Positions 1 through 7,406 are shown, counted from the first letter of the stretch. The stretch: 8,340 bases of DNA from Flavobacteriia bacterium (GCA_009925805.1 RFQF01000085.1:1-8340), one strand, 5' to 3'. Notes: generated from the letters alone by a model not told the origin. Program-made: numbers and translations.

Positions 1-725
1 TGCGACTTATTCGAATAGGATTCAAAAATGACATTATTGATTTCTCCTCCCACTTTACAGTGAGGCCCAACGGTGGTAGCACCATAAATTTTTGTCCCCA
101 TTTTAATTTGTGCATATTCCCCCAAGGCCAAGGGACCACGAATCATACATCCCTCCATAACCTCCGAATTTGATGCGAGGTAAATAGGTCCGTTGGTAGT
201 ATTGAACGTAACATCGTTCGCTATGGCTCCGGATTCCATGAAAAATAGTTCCGAAGGTCCGATTAGCCGGCAAGAGGCTGGCAAGGGCGCGGAAGAACGA
301 TTTCGGGTAATGAGCTCAAAATCAAGTGCCAAGATTTCGGCATTTTTTTTAGGGAAATCCCATCGTTGCTTTAAATGAATTAAGGTATTCGGGTACGCAA
401 TAAACGTTTTTGGCTTACCCAAGGAAGCCACCGTTTCTCCATCAACGGTTAAGGCTTCTCCTGGTTGCAATTGCGCTATGGATTGTATAAAATCGGGTGT
501 TGGAATAATCCCAGCATTCACGGATACTGCCTCAGGTAGGGGAGTGTAACTCGATGCTAAATAAGGCACGGTTTCAAATCCGTACTGAATCGATGGTTCC
601 AAAATAGTATAACGATCGATGAGGGTAAAAATCCCACAACGAAGAAAAGGTGCGGGCTTGAACAGCGTATGCGGCGCTAAGGCCAAATGAAGGTGCTGGT
701 CGTTAAGGTTGATGCGAAGCGGCAT
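1..725 (-). CDS. GlmU-like putative sugar nucleotidyltransferase (3' end outside window)
   Basis: The first 241 codons of a longer gene that runs off the left edge. The protein resembles the Bacteroidota 'GlmU family' / putative sugar nucleotidyltransferase family, cytoplasmic proteins with an N-terminal nucleotidyltransferase-like part and a C-terminal left-handed beta-helix; the exact substrate is unknown. Residues 20-34 (TLFKPAPFLRCGIFT) match the family's usual N-terminal T-x-T-R-P...L-R-x-G-I-x-T block, with Lys in place of the usual Arg. From about residue 180 there are hexapeptide-like turns (GPIYLASNSEVMEGCMIRGP, then a GTKIYGATTVGPHCKVGGEI run), and the last visible residues, NNVIFESYSNKSH, match the family's conserved helix segment. 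The ATG at 725 lies inside the end of the upstream symporter gene, a 23-base overlap, which suggests co-transcription and coupled translation. Family members are usually about 390 residues, so roughly 150 residues should lie beyond the window. The family call is firm; a true GlmU role is not shown. Confidence 0.88.
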   Translation of the reverse strand, partial: MPLRINLNDQHLHLALAPHTLFKPAPFLRCGIFTLIDRYTILEPSIQYGFETVPYLASSYTPLPEAVSVNAGIIPTPDFIQSIAQLQPGEALTVDGETVASLGKPKTFIAYPNTLIHLKQRWDFPKKNAEILALDFELITRNRSSAPLPASCRLIGPSELFFMESGAIANDVTFNTTNGPIYLASNSEVMEGCMIRGPLALGEYAQIKMGTKIYGATTVGPHCKVGGEINNVIFESYSNKS

Positions 726-2166
726 AAATTTGTTTTTTACTAAATAAAAGCAGCAGTATTAAGGTTAAAGCTCCATTGATAATCAGCATTTCGTTACCTA
801 TTTGATACGACCCTAGAAGCAAGGGAGCGTTCAATTTAAGCAGATAACATAGGACGGGTGACAAAAGGGTTAAATAAACCACCTTCGGAGTAACAAATAC
901 ACGTTTCGTTAAAATACCAAAAGCAAACAACCCCAATAACGGTCCGTAGGTATAGCTGGCAATATCAAAAATTAAATCGACGATACTCTTGTTATCCAAC
1001 CATTTGAACGTAAAAACGAGTAGCATAAAAATAAACGCAAAGCCTAAATGTACGCTTCGTTTGATTCGATTCTTGGTTTCTTCGTTGTAAGTCCTTCGAT
1101 CAAACCCCAAAATATCGAGACAAAAGGACGCCGTTAATGCCGTAATTGCGCCATCCACCGAGGGAAACAAAGCGGAAATCAATCCAATGATAAAAATCAC
1201 AAAAACACCAAAGGGCAGATAATCCTGCACCAATAAAGGAAATAAATCATCGGGGGCTACGGAGATACCTGATTTCGCAGCATACAAGGTCAACACACTC
1301 CCTAAAAGTAAAAATAGCGCGTTGACCAATAACAAGGAAACACTAAAAACCATCATATTTTTTTGAGCATCTCGTAAGGTTTTTACGCTAATGTTTTTCT
1401 GCATCATTTCTTGGTCGAGTCCGGTCATTGCAATGGATATAAATGCTCCTCCAAGGAGATGCTTCCAAAAATAATCTCCTTTTAAAGGATTGCTTTCTAA
1501 TAAATTAAATAGGTTTTCTGAATGTATCGATTCAAATATGCTACCCCAACCTATACCTAATTTCTGTTGAAAGCAGATCACACAAACTACCAATGCAAGC
1601 AGCATAAACGATGTTTGCAAGGTATCTGTCCAAACAATGGTTTTGACGCCTCCTTTCAACGTATATGCCACAATCATGGTAAGGATTATCAGGGTGCTTA
1701 AAGCAAAGGGAATTCCGATTTTATCGAAAATAAATAATTGCAACACATTGATAACAAGATATAATCGTACCGTGGCACCTAAGCATCGGGAGAGAATAAA
1801 ATAACCTGCTCCCCAGCGGTAGGCCGAAATACCCAGACGCTTTTCCAGGTAGGTATAAATGGATGTAAGTTGCAAACGGTAATAAATGGGAAGCAGTACA
1901 AAGGCTACGACAAAATACCCCAGAAAAAAACCCAACACCAATTGATAATAATGCCATCCAGAACTCAACACTTTTCCCGGAACCGAGATAAACGTAACGC
2001 CGGATAGGGAAGTGCCGATCATGCCAAAAGCAACGAGATACCAAGGACTTTTTTTATCTCCTGAAAAAAAACTTGCGGTTGTAGCGTTTTTAGCCGTGGC
2101 CCGTGAAATCCAGAACAATATTCCAAAATACAACAACAACAATCCAACTAGGGCCAAGGCTTCCAT
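703..2166 (-). CDS. sodium:solute symporter (SSS family) permease
   Basis: A 487-residue inner-membrane protein, full length for the SSS family (usually 450-550). It would couple uptake of a solute to sodium entry; the solute cannot be read from the sequence. It has about 13 hydrophobic segments with the N-terminus starting directly in a membrane helix (residues 3-20). Family landmarks are visible: the unwound first core helix around residues 50-64 (IGTSLSGVTFISVPG), the loop motif KGGVKTIVWTDTLQT at 171-185, GLDQEMMQKN at 249-258, and the sodium-site helix around 331-352 (SALFPSVDGAITALTASF, then CLDI). The last motif is slightly off the form I expect in relatives, with FP before SVDG where small or hydroxyl residues are more usual. 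It overlaps the next gene, the GlmU-like protein, by 23 bases, so they are likely one transcript. It is divergent from the small membrane protein gene at 2280. Confidence 0.93.
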   Translation of the reverse strand: MEALALVGLLLLYFGILFWISRATAKNATTASFFSGDKKSPWYLVAFGMIGTSLSGVTFISVPGKVLSSGWHYYQLVLGFFLGYFVVAFVLLPIYYRLQLTSIYTYLEKRLGISAYRWGAGYFILSRCLGATVRLYLVINVLQLFIFDKIGIPFALSTLIILTMIVAYTLKGGVKTIVWTDTLQTSFMLLALVVCVICFQQKLGIGWGSIFESIHSENLFNLLESNPLKGDYFWKHLLGGAFISIAMTGLDQEMMQKNISVKTLRDAQKNMMVFSVSLLLVNALFLLLGSVLTLYAAKSGISVAPDDLFPLLVQDYLPFGVFVIFIIGLISALFPSVDGAITALTASFCLDILGFDRRTYNEETKNRIKRSVHLGFAFIFMLLVFTFKWLDNKSIVDLIFDIASYTYGPLLGLFAFGILTKRVFVTPKVVYLTLLSPVLCYLLKLNAPLLLGSYQIGNEMLIINGALTLILLLLFSKKQIYAASHQP

Positions 2167-2254
2167 AGGTTAAAAATACGTTTTTTTCAATTACTGCTTA
2201 TGCGCTTTAGTAAGGCATCATGAAACTAAGCCACCTGAAATGCGTTTGGATTAC

Positions 2255-2262
2255 TAACTTTA
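2255..2262 (+). promoter_or_regulatory. possible -7 box (TAACTTTA) for the gene at 2280
   Basis: The octamer TAACTTTA matches the Bacteroidota -7 consensus TAnnTTTG at all but its last position and lies 17 bases before the ATG, which would give a short leader of about 10-12 bases. No TTTG is found at the usual 19-base distance upstream; the nearest, at 2245-2248, is too close. The call rests on one box and is weak. Confidence 0.25.
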
Positions 2263-2279
2263 CCCGAAAAAAATAAGGA

Positions 2280-2804
2280 ATGATTGAAATCTATGCTCTT
2301 GTGGTTGTCGTAATCGCTTGTTTTGCGACCCTATTGTATCAAAACACCCTGTATTCAAAAAAAACAGAATTGAGGGATGCACTATTAGTGCAATCCGAAC
2401 TCCTGAAAGAACGGCAATCGTTTTCGCTGCCGCTCAAAATGGAAGCTTACCAACGTGCCATTCTTTATTTGGAGCGAATACATCCGACCTCTTTGGTGCT
2501 TCGATTGAACCAACCCGAAGTATCGGCAAAAGCCATGGAAGCTCTATTATTGAAAGCTTTGCGCGACGAATACGACCACAATGTAGCACAACAACTCTTC
2601 ATTTCAGAGGCCTCATGGAAGTTGCTTAAAAATGCCAAAGAAGAAACGGGGCGTTTGATCAGCGTAATTTCCGAACAGCTTTCAGAAGGTTCAAACGCGA
2701 TAGAATTATGCAGTGCCTTAATAACAAAAACGGCAGAAGTGAACCCCCTGCCGTCTGAAATAGCTATTAATGCATTGAAATCGGAATTCCAACGCTTGTT
2801 ATAA
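2280..2804 (+). CDS. conserved membrane-anchored protein, DUF7935-like
   Basis: A 174-residue protein of unknown function. Residues 3-21 form a single N-terminal membrane helix with no cleavage site that I can see, followed by a charged stretch (25-46) and a mainly helical soluble domain. The core at about 51-122 carries PLKMEAYQRAILYLERI, then LRLNQP at 75-80, LRDEYDHNVAQQLFIS at 94-109 and a W-K...AKEE segment. I recognise this pattern from a small protein family widespread in Flavobacteriia and relatives, which I believe is catalogued as DUF7935; that name is from memory and no function is known to me. The length and layout fit the family. The ATG at 2280 is the first in frame after the intergenic gap and begins right at the membrane helix. 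Its stop codon directly abuts the stop codon of the secreted protein gene coming from the other side. Confidence 0.85.
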   Translation: MIEIYALVVVVIACFATLLYQNTLYSKKTELRDALLVQSELLKERQSFSLPLKMEAYQRAILYLERIHPTSLVLRLNQPEVSAKAMEALLLKALRDEYDHNVAQQLFISEASWKLLKNAKEETGRLISVISEQLSEGSNAIELCSALITKTAEVNPLPSEIAINALKSEFQRLL

Positions 2805-5537
2805 TTATCGAACTACGTGAATAAAACCGTGTTTTTCGAAGTTATCGAAAATCAATTTATACGTATAAACACCCTCATCTAAATCTTGACCACCCGCATC
2901 TTGTCCGCGGAAGAAAGGCGTATTTTGTGCTTGTTCCCACACTAAATTACCCCAACGGTTGAAAATGTAAAGGGTAAACTCATCACATGTCTGAAAGTAC
3001 GATTTCAAATCCAAGAAATCGTTCGTACCGTCAGCGTTCGCTGAGATCACATTTGGAAAATCAAACGCATTAAAGTCTTTTATATAAAGAATCGTTGCAT
3101 CCAACTGGGTGGTATCGGAAATACAACCAAACTCTGAAGTAAGGAAGGCTGTGTATATTCCCATTCCATTGGGCTCTAAAGCAAAGGTTGGGTTAAATTG
3201 CGTTGATACAAAATTATTAGGACCTGTCCATAAAATAGTTGAATTCGGTTCTCCCGTTGCAGCCAGGTAGAAAGGATCTCCAGGACATTCCGGTACATTA
3301 AAACTCAAAACAGGAGGTAGCGGCGTGGCCTTAATATACATATCAAAGGTGGTATCTACCGCACAACCGAACGCAGAGGTAACATTGTACGTAAATTGAT
3401 AAACCCCTGGATTATTTATGGTCGTATTAAATGCAGACGCGCTATCCGCAAAAACATTGTTCACCTCCCAAAAATCATTAACACTCTCATTCGTAACAAT
3501 GGAAGGAGATCCGGTAACAGTAAAAGCTACATCTTCACACTGAATCGTATCCGCGATATAAGAAAACGTTGGATAGGCGTGAACGAAAAAACTAAAGCTT
3601 ACCGTATCATCGCATTGCACCGCTGCCGAGAATGAATCGGTGACAACTAAGGTAATATTATGTATACCCGGCGTGTTGAATATGGAGGAATAATCATAGG
3701 ACGTATCCACCAGTTGATTGTTATATATCCATTCGTAGGTGGTCGAATTCGAAAGTCCGGTACTTGTATTGTTGAATTGAACGGCTGAGTCGATGCACGA
3801 TTCAACAATCGTAAAATTCGCCGTAGGATTGTTGAAAACCGTAAACGTATTCGATATCGTATCGGAACAACCATGCTGGGTAATAGCTACGAGCTCCACG
3901 GGATAAATCCCAGGACCGTTAAAATACAGCGTTACTGTGTCACCTACCAAGGTATCGTTGTTGGCATACCAAAAATTAGTAATTGTATCATTCCCTAAAA
4001 GGGAACTGGTAGCTTGAAAACTCGCCGTTGTGCCTAAGCAAACATCGTTGAATCCAAAACTGGCAGTGGGGTTTTCATAGACCTCCACGGTGGTAGATAC
4101 CGTATCCACGCAATTGGCCGTGTTTTGAACAATGAGCTCAACAGTATATTGACCCGGCCCCGGGAATGTGTGATTAAAATTAAACGTGCTTGCCGTATAA
4201 CCGTCTGACGCGGACCAATGAGCGCTGTCATAGGCAGAGTTGGTAAAGGTGGTGCCATTGAATAGCAAGGTGCCGTTTCCAGCACACACGTTGGAATCGA
4301 CAATAGCCCCAATTACTTCAGCAGGCAACACCGCAGTGGACAACGTCGCCACGCAACCGTTTACCGAGGTGATGTTGCACTGAACCGTATCAACACCTAC
4401 TACATTTACGGTAGCTGTTTGACCTGTCGCTAATTGTTGCCCATTGGCTGCATTCGTCCAAACATAGGTTGAAAAACCTGCAGGCGCCGATAATGTGGCG
4501 GTGTTATTGGCACCGTTTTGACAATACAACGCGGATAAGTTTAAGGAAGCGCAATTGGCACTTACGTAAGCGTAACCGTAATGTCCACCAAGCGAACAAT
4601 CTCCTGTCGCGATGTCCAGCGTTACCGTTTGACCGATGTATTGGGTTACATCTACCCCAAAGGTTGACCAGGGTTTCACACGAATACTTGCACCACAACT
4701 GTAAAAACCAGGAATCCCTCCTCCGGCAGCCACCTGATAAAACGTACACGGAATAGGAATTCCGTTGGCATCGTACAATTGTGCTTCAAAACGAGGTTGC
4801 TGCGAAACACTATGATTCGGGTCCTCAAGAACCGCAGCGTAATTTACCACAATCAAGTTGGATTGGGGTGAGATATTGAACGTATATTTTAGGCGCGCGG
4901 CTTGTGATCCAGTACCTGTGCCATCACCCACCATCGCAGAAAAGTTGGTACCTGGATAAACTAAGGTCAAGGGAAGACCTGTTGAAGGATTGACACATGC
5001 CACAGGGTCGTTACCCGGACCCGTTACAATGGAAAACTGATTGGTTTGCGCTACCCCGCCCACAATTTGGCCTGTATTGAAGGTATTAATACCGCAGCAT
5101 GAACCCGTTTCCCCTTGCCAACCGCTGAACGAATTATCCTCAAAATCTGCATTAAAACAGCAGGAACTTACGCAAACAGTTATTTGACAGGTTTGTCCTC
5201 CGAGACTAATCGTAAAGTTGGCCTGACCATTGGAAGTAGGGGTTCCTGTAATGGTGTAAACCAAGTTTCCATTTCCAATTACCACCGAACCCGCATTCAA
5301 GGTCGCGGTTAAACCGGTTACACCCGTAGAGGGAACGCTTTGAGCTGGGTAATTTCCCCCGTTACCTCCGATGTATCCGACCGTCACAATTACATTTGCC
5401 GCTGGTTGACCGTTCGCGAGGGTACCATTCGTAATGGCTGAATTGCAGATAATGCCCGTAACCACCGCGCTTTGTGAAAACACCACAGGAGCAGCGCCCA
5501 GCAGAAGGACTAAAAAAAAGCGTTCAATTCTATTCAT
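2805..5537 (-). CDS. secreted modular PKD-type protein with T9SS type B sorting domain
   Basis: A 910-residue protein predicted to cross the inner membrane by Sec and the outer membrane by type IX secretion, ending at the cell surface or released. Residues 1-22 are a signal peptide (basic start, then FFLVLLLGAAPVVFS). Residues 24-125 form a Ser/Gly/Thr-rich beta domain with the GLTATLNAGS and TITGTPTSNGQANF runs common in Bacteroidota surface proteins. Residues 128-330 look like one globular domain: FNADFEDNSFSGW at the start, FEAQLYDANGIPIPC in the middle, DCSLGGHYGYAYVSANC at the end. Residues 331-820 are six PKD/Ig-like modules of about 82 residues. Residues 821-910 are the gliding-motility-associated C-terminal (type B) signal, with FPNVISANADGTND and YIFNRWGNLVWE. 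No catalytic motif is evident, so adhesion or a structural surface role is the best inference. It is often one of many such proteins per genome, and need not act in gliding itself. The gene is transcribed alone from its own promoter. Confidence 0.93.
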   Translation of the reverse strand: MNRIERFFLVLLLGAAPVVFSQSAVVTGIICNSAITNGTLANGQPAANVIVTVGYIGGNGGNYPAQSVPSTGVTGLTATLNAGSVVIGNGNLVYTITGTPTSNGQANFTISLGGQTCQITVCVSSCCFNADFEDNSFSGWQGETGSCCGINTFNTGQIVGGVAQTNQFSIVTGPGNDPVACVNPSTGLPLTLVYPGTNFSAMVGDGTGTGSQAARLKYTFNISPQSNLIVVNYAAVLEDPNHSVSQQPRFEAQLYDANGIPIPCTFYQVAAGGGIPGFYSCGASIRVKPWSTFGVDVTQYIGQTVTLDIATGDCSLGGHYGYAYVSANCASLNLSALYCQNGANNTATLSAPAGFSTYVWTNAANGQQLATGQTATVNVVGVDTVQCNITSVNGCVATLSTAVLPAEVIGAIVDSNVCAGNGTLLFNGTTFTNSAYDSAHWSASDGYTASTFNFNHTFPGPGQYTVELIVQNTANCVDTVSTTVEVYENPTASFGFNDVCLGTTASFQATSSLLGNDTITNFWYANNDTLVGDTVTLYFNGPGIYPVELVAITQHGCSDTISNTFTVFNNPTANFTIVESCIDSAVQFNNTSTGLSNSTTYEWIYNNQLVDTSYDYSSIFNTPGIHNITLVVTDSFSAAVQCDDTVSFSFFVHAYPTFSYIADTIQCEDVAFTVTGSPSIVTNESVNDFWEVNNVFADSASAFNTTINNPGVYQFTYNVTSAFGCAVDTTFDMYIKATPLPPVLSFNVPECPGDPFYLAATGEPNSTILWTGPNNFVSTQFNPTFALEPNGMGIYTAFLTSEFGCISDTTQLDATILYIKDFNAFDFPNVISANADGTNDFLDLKSYFQTCDEFTLYIFNRWGNLVWEQAQNTPFFRGQDAGGQDLDEGVYTYKLIFDNFEKHGFIHVVR

Positions 5538-5573
5538 TTTAACAAAAATTTAGTAAATCGTGTCTTTGACGCA

Positions 5574-5604
5574 CGAAGATACGACAAAATTGCATGACAC
5601 GAAA
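5574..5604 (-). promoter_or_regulatory. Bacteroidota-type promoter for the secreted protein gene
   Basis: Read on the minus strand, TTTC (5604-5601), a 19-base spacer and TATCTTCG (5581-5574) match the TTTG-N19-TAnnTTTG consensus with one mismatch in each box. Transcription would start near 5567, giving a leader of about 30 bases before the ATG at 5537. It sits in the 77-base gap after the DedA gene, so the secreted protein gene probably has its own promoter even though the genes upstream point the same way. Confidence 0.5.
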
Positions 5605-5614
5605 AAAAAATACG

Positions 5615-6241
5615 TTACTTACTTCTACGAAAAAACGCGATTATCAAGGGCAATACAGAGATGAGCACAATCAATAAAGCAATCAGGTCGACATGCTCAC
5701 GAATCCAAGATATTTCCCCTAACAAATACCCAGCTAAGGTCATGCTTCCAATCCAAAGCGCGCCACCCAGCAGGTCAATCGCCACAAATTTACGGTAGTC
5801 CATTTTTCCTATACCCGCAGCGAAGGGTGTAAACGTTCTTACAAAGGGAATAAAGCGACCTAAAACCACCGAAACGGATCCGTATTTTGCAAAAAAGAGC
5901 TCAGTTTTCGATAAATACTCCTTTTTCACCAAGGGTTTCTCCTTGAACTTCCATTGAAACACCGAAAGCCCTAAGCGCCGTCCTACCCAATAATTTACAT
6001 TGTCCCCAAGGACTGCCGCAGCAAACAACAGCGGTAAAATAATGCCTATATCCAAGAGGCCACTCTTGCAAAATAAACCCGCTGTAAAAAGCAATGAATC
6101 CCCGGGTAAAAAAGGCATAGCTACCAAACCGGTTTCCACAAAAATGATGAAGAACAAAATTGCGTAAATGGCGGTACCGTATTGCTCAAAAAACCATGGA
6201 AAATCTAAGGCGAATAAATGTTGAAAAAAATCGACCATCAT
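5615..6241 (-). CDS. DedA family membrane protein (SNARE-associated/VTT domain)
   Basis: A polytopic inner-membrane protein of about 208 residues. DedA proteins are linked to lipid (undecaprenyl phosphate or phospholipid) translocation and membrane homeostasis; which substrate applies here cannot be told. Counting from the ATG at 6241, the hallmark segments are FVETGLVAMPFLPGDSLLF at about 34-52, GDNVNYWVGRRLG at 79-91, and GRFIPFVRTFTPFAAGIGKM at 128-147, the last holding the Arg and Pro residues typical of the family. Two or three hydrophobic helices follow, and the tail is basic (FFRRSK). The reading frame is open up to an ATG at 6280, but that start would overlap the rhodanese gene by 37 bases and add a polar 13-residue extension that relatives lack. 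The ATG at 6241 (or the adjacent one at 6238) lies two bases after the rhodanese stop and is preferred. It is the second gene of a two-gene operon. Confidence 0.93.
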   Translation of the reverse strand: MMVDFFQHLFALDFPWFFEQYGTAIYAILFFIIFVETGLVAMPFLPGDSLLFTAGLFCKSGLLDIGIILPLLFAAAVLGDNVNYWVGRRLGLSVFQWKFKEKPLVKKEYLSKTELFFAKYGSVSVVLGRFIPFVRTFTPFAAGIGKMDYRKFVAIDLLGGALWIGSMTLAGYLLGEISWIREHVDLIALLIVLISVLPLIIAFFRRSK

Positions 6242-6243
6242 GC

Positions 6244-6561
6244 TTAAGTTAACGAGTTCAGATTCATTTCTCGCATCCAACCCTCCATTCCATGCTCAAC
6301 CACATATACCTCGGTATAACCCGCTTCCCTGTGTAACAAGTTTCCCAATGCAGCCGCACGTCTTCCTGTATTGCATAACAGTATAATCGGCGCTTCAAGC
6401 GTTATTTTATGCTGGTGAAGGTAGTTCATCACATCAGCCATTGGAATATTCTTCCACCCGATATTTTCAGCCTCATATTCATACGTTTCACGGATATCCA
6501 AACAAACCCATTGTTCCCCTTGACACAGGGTATTAGCGTCCTTGGCACTGATATTTTTCAT
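6244..6561 (-). CDS. single-domain rhodanese-like protein
   Basis: A 105-residue cytoplasmic protein, full length for a stand-alone rhodanese domain (about 100-110). Such proteins carry a persulfide on a catalytic cysteine and transfer sulfur to acceptors such as thiols or cyanide; the physiological acceptor is unknown. The sequence shows the N-terminal CLDIRETYEYEAENI block (residues 20-34, equivalent to the usual D-V-R-E motif) and the active-site loop CNTGRR at 63-68, which fits C-x-x-G-x-R with Cys63 as nucleophile. The end, VVEHGMEGW at 87-95, matches the family's G-G-x-x-x-W close but has a Met between the glycines. There is no signal peptide. It is the first gene of a tight operon with the DedA gene (two bases between stop and next start), divergent from fabG. 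A perfect TATATTTG box lies 24 bases upstream. Confidence 0.92.
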   Translation of the reverse strand: MKNISAKDANTLCQGEQWVCLDIRETYEYEAENIGWKNIPMADVMNYLHQHKITLEAPIILLCNTGRRAAALGNLLHREAGYTEVYVVEHGMEGWMREMNLNSLT

Positions 6562-6584
6562 GGTACAAAAATAACCTTATTCCT

Positions 6585-6592
6585 CAAATATA
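6585..6592 (-). promoter_or_regulatory. -7 box (TATATTTG) for the rhodanese-DedA operon
   Basis: On the minus strand the octamer TATATTTG is an exact match to the Bacteroidota -7 consensus TAnnTTTG. It lies 24 bases before the rhodanese ATG at 6561, giving an expected leader of about 17 bases. The -33 region at the standard 19-base spacing reads CTAA, a poor match, so the promoter call relies on the -7 box. Confidence 0.5.
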
Positions 6593-6611
6593 TGCGCCAA
6601 ACATCGTTTCG

Positions 6612-6642
6612 TTAGTCTATTTCGTGGCATTGATTATATTTG
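6612..6642 (+). promoter_or_regulatory. Bacteroidota-type promoter for the fabG-hemB operon
   Basis: TATATTTG at 6635-6642 is an exact TAnnTTTG match, and TTAG at 6612-6615 sits 19 bases upstream with three of four bases matching TTTG. Transcription would start around 6648-6650. That leaves roughly ten bases of leader before the ATG at 6659 and almost none before the upstream GTG at 6653, which supports the ATG as the fabG start. Confidence 0.58.
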
Positions 6643-6658
6643 ACAAAAAAATGTGACT

Positions 6659-7402
6659 ATGTTATTAAAAAATAAGGTGATTCTCATCACTGGAGCCTCA
6701 CGAGGAATAGGGAAGTCCATCGCACAATCTTGTGTTAATCAGGGTGCCACAGTTGTTTTCACCTACCTTTCTTCTGAAGAAAAGGCACGTGCCTTGGAAA
6801 CCGAATTATCCTCCCAAGGGGGCATAGCTGTGGGTATTAAATCCGATGCTTCCGATTTTGATCAAGCCCATCAACTTGTGGATCAAGTGGTCGAACGTTT
6901 CGGTACCGTGGATGTTTTGGTAAACAATGCTGGAATTACCCGTGATACTTTGATGATGCGCATGACTGAAGCGCAATGGGATGAAGTGATCAACACCAAC
7001 TTAAAATCTGCTTTCAATCTTACCAAGGCCGTTATAAAACCTATGTTGAAAGCTCGATCCGGTTCCATCATCAACATGAGTTCTGTGGTGGGCGTGAAAG
7101 GAAATGCAGGTCAGGCCAATTATGCAGCCTCCAAGGCAGGATTAATCGGATTCACCAAATCCATCGCCGCTGAACTGGGGTCTCGCAACATTCGTTGTAA
7201 TGCCATAGCCCCTGGATTTATTGAAACCGAAATGACGGAAGTGCTCGACCCTGCGGTGGTTAAACAATGGAGAAACGCAATTCCCCTGAAACGAGGTGGT
7301 CAGCCAGAAGATGTAGCCAATGCCACGGTGTTTTTGGCTTCCGACATGTCCGCCTATATTACTGGTCAAACCCTGCATGTATGTGGAGGAATGTTAATGT
7401 AA
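6659..7402 (+). CDS. fabG: 3-oxoacyl-[acyl-carrier-protein] reductase FabG
   Basis: A 247-residue short-chain dehydrogenase, the usual length of FabG, which reduces 3-oxoacyl-ACP with NADPH in the first reductive step of each fatty acid elongation cycle. The Rossmann motif TGASRGIG is at 11-18, the NNAG motif at 89-92, and the catalytic set is Asn114, Ser142, Tyr155 and Lys159, with the same 13- and 4-residue spacings as in E. coli FabG. PGF at 185-187 and the ending (ITGQTLHVCGGMLM) are also typical. An in-frame GTG at 6653 would add two residues, but the ATG at 6659 gives the standard MLLKNKVILITGAS start and a better distance to the promoter. The gene leads a plus-strand operon: hemB starts four bases after its stop. 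A paralogous reductase for another acyl chain pathway cannot be excluded, but the sequence is classic FabG. Confidence 0.95.
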   Translation: MLLKNKVILITGASRGIGKSIAQSCVNQGATVVFTYLSSEEKARALETELSSQGGIAVGIKSDASDFDQAHQLVDQVVERFGTVDVLVNNAGITRDTLMMRMTEAQWDEVINTNLKSAFNLTKAVIKPMLKARSGSIINMSSVVGVKGNAGQANYAASKAGLIGFTKSIAAELGSRNIRCNAIAPGFIETEMTEVLDPAVVKQWRNAIPLKRGGQPEDVANATVFLASDMSAYITGQTLHVCGGMLM

Positions 7403-7406
7403 GGCT

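Noticed and set aside
193..378. Plus-strand open frame of 61 codons
   Set aside because: It lies antisense inside the GlmU-like gene, whose minus-strand frame gives a recognisable protein throughout.
1721..2044. Minus-strand open frame of 107 codons
   Set aside because: It is an out-of-frame shadow of the symporter gene with no recognisable motif; the symporter's own frame is fully conserved.
2171..2178. TATTTTTA (minus strand) as a -7 box for the symporter
   Set aside because: It ends only four bases before the ATG, so transcription would start inside the coding region; no matching -33 box is present.
4469..4756. Overlapping plus- and minus-strand open frames of 80-95 codons
   Set aside because: They are shadows inside the secreted protein gene; its frame is intact and carries the domain structure.
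5558..5576. Small inverted repeat TCGTG...CACGA upstream of the secreted protein gene
   Set aside because: Only five base pairs with a nine-base loop; expected by chance and not clearly an operator.
5601..5614. Run of nine A on the plus strand (T-run on minus) as a terminator after the DedA gene
   Set aside because: No convincing hairpin precedes the T-run on the minus strand; it also overlaps the -33 element of the next promoter.
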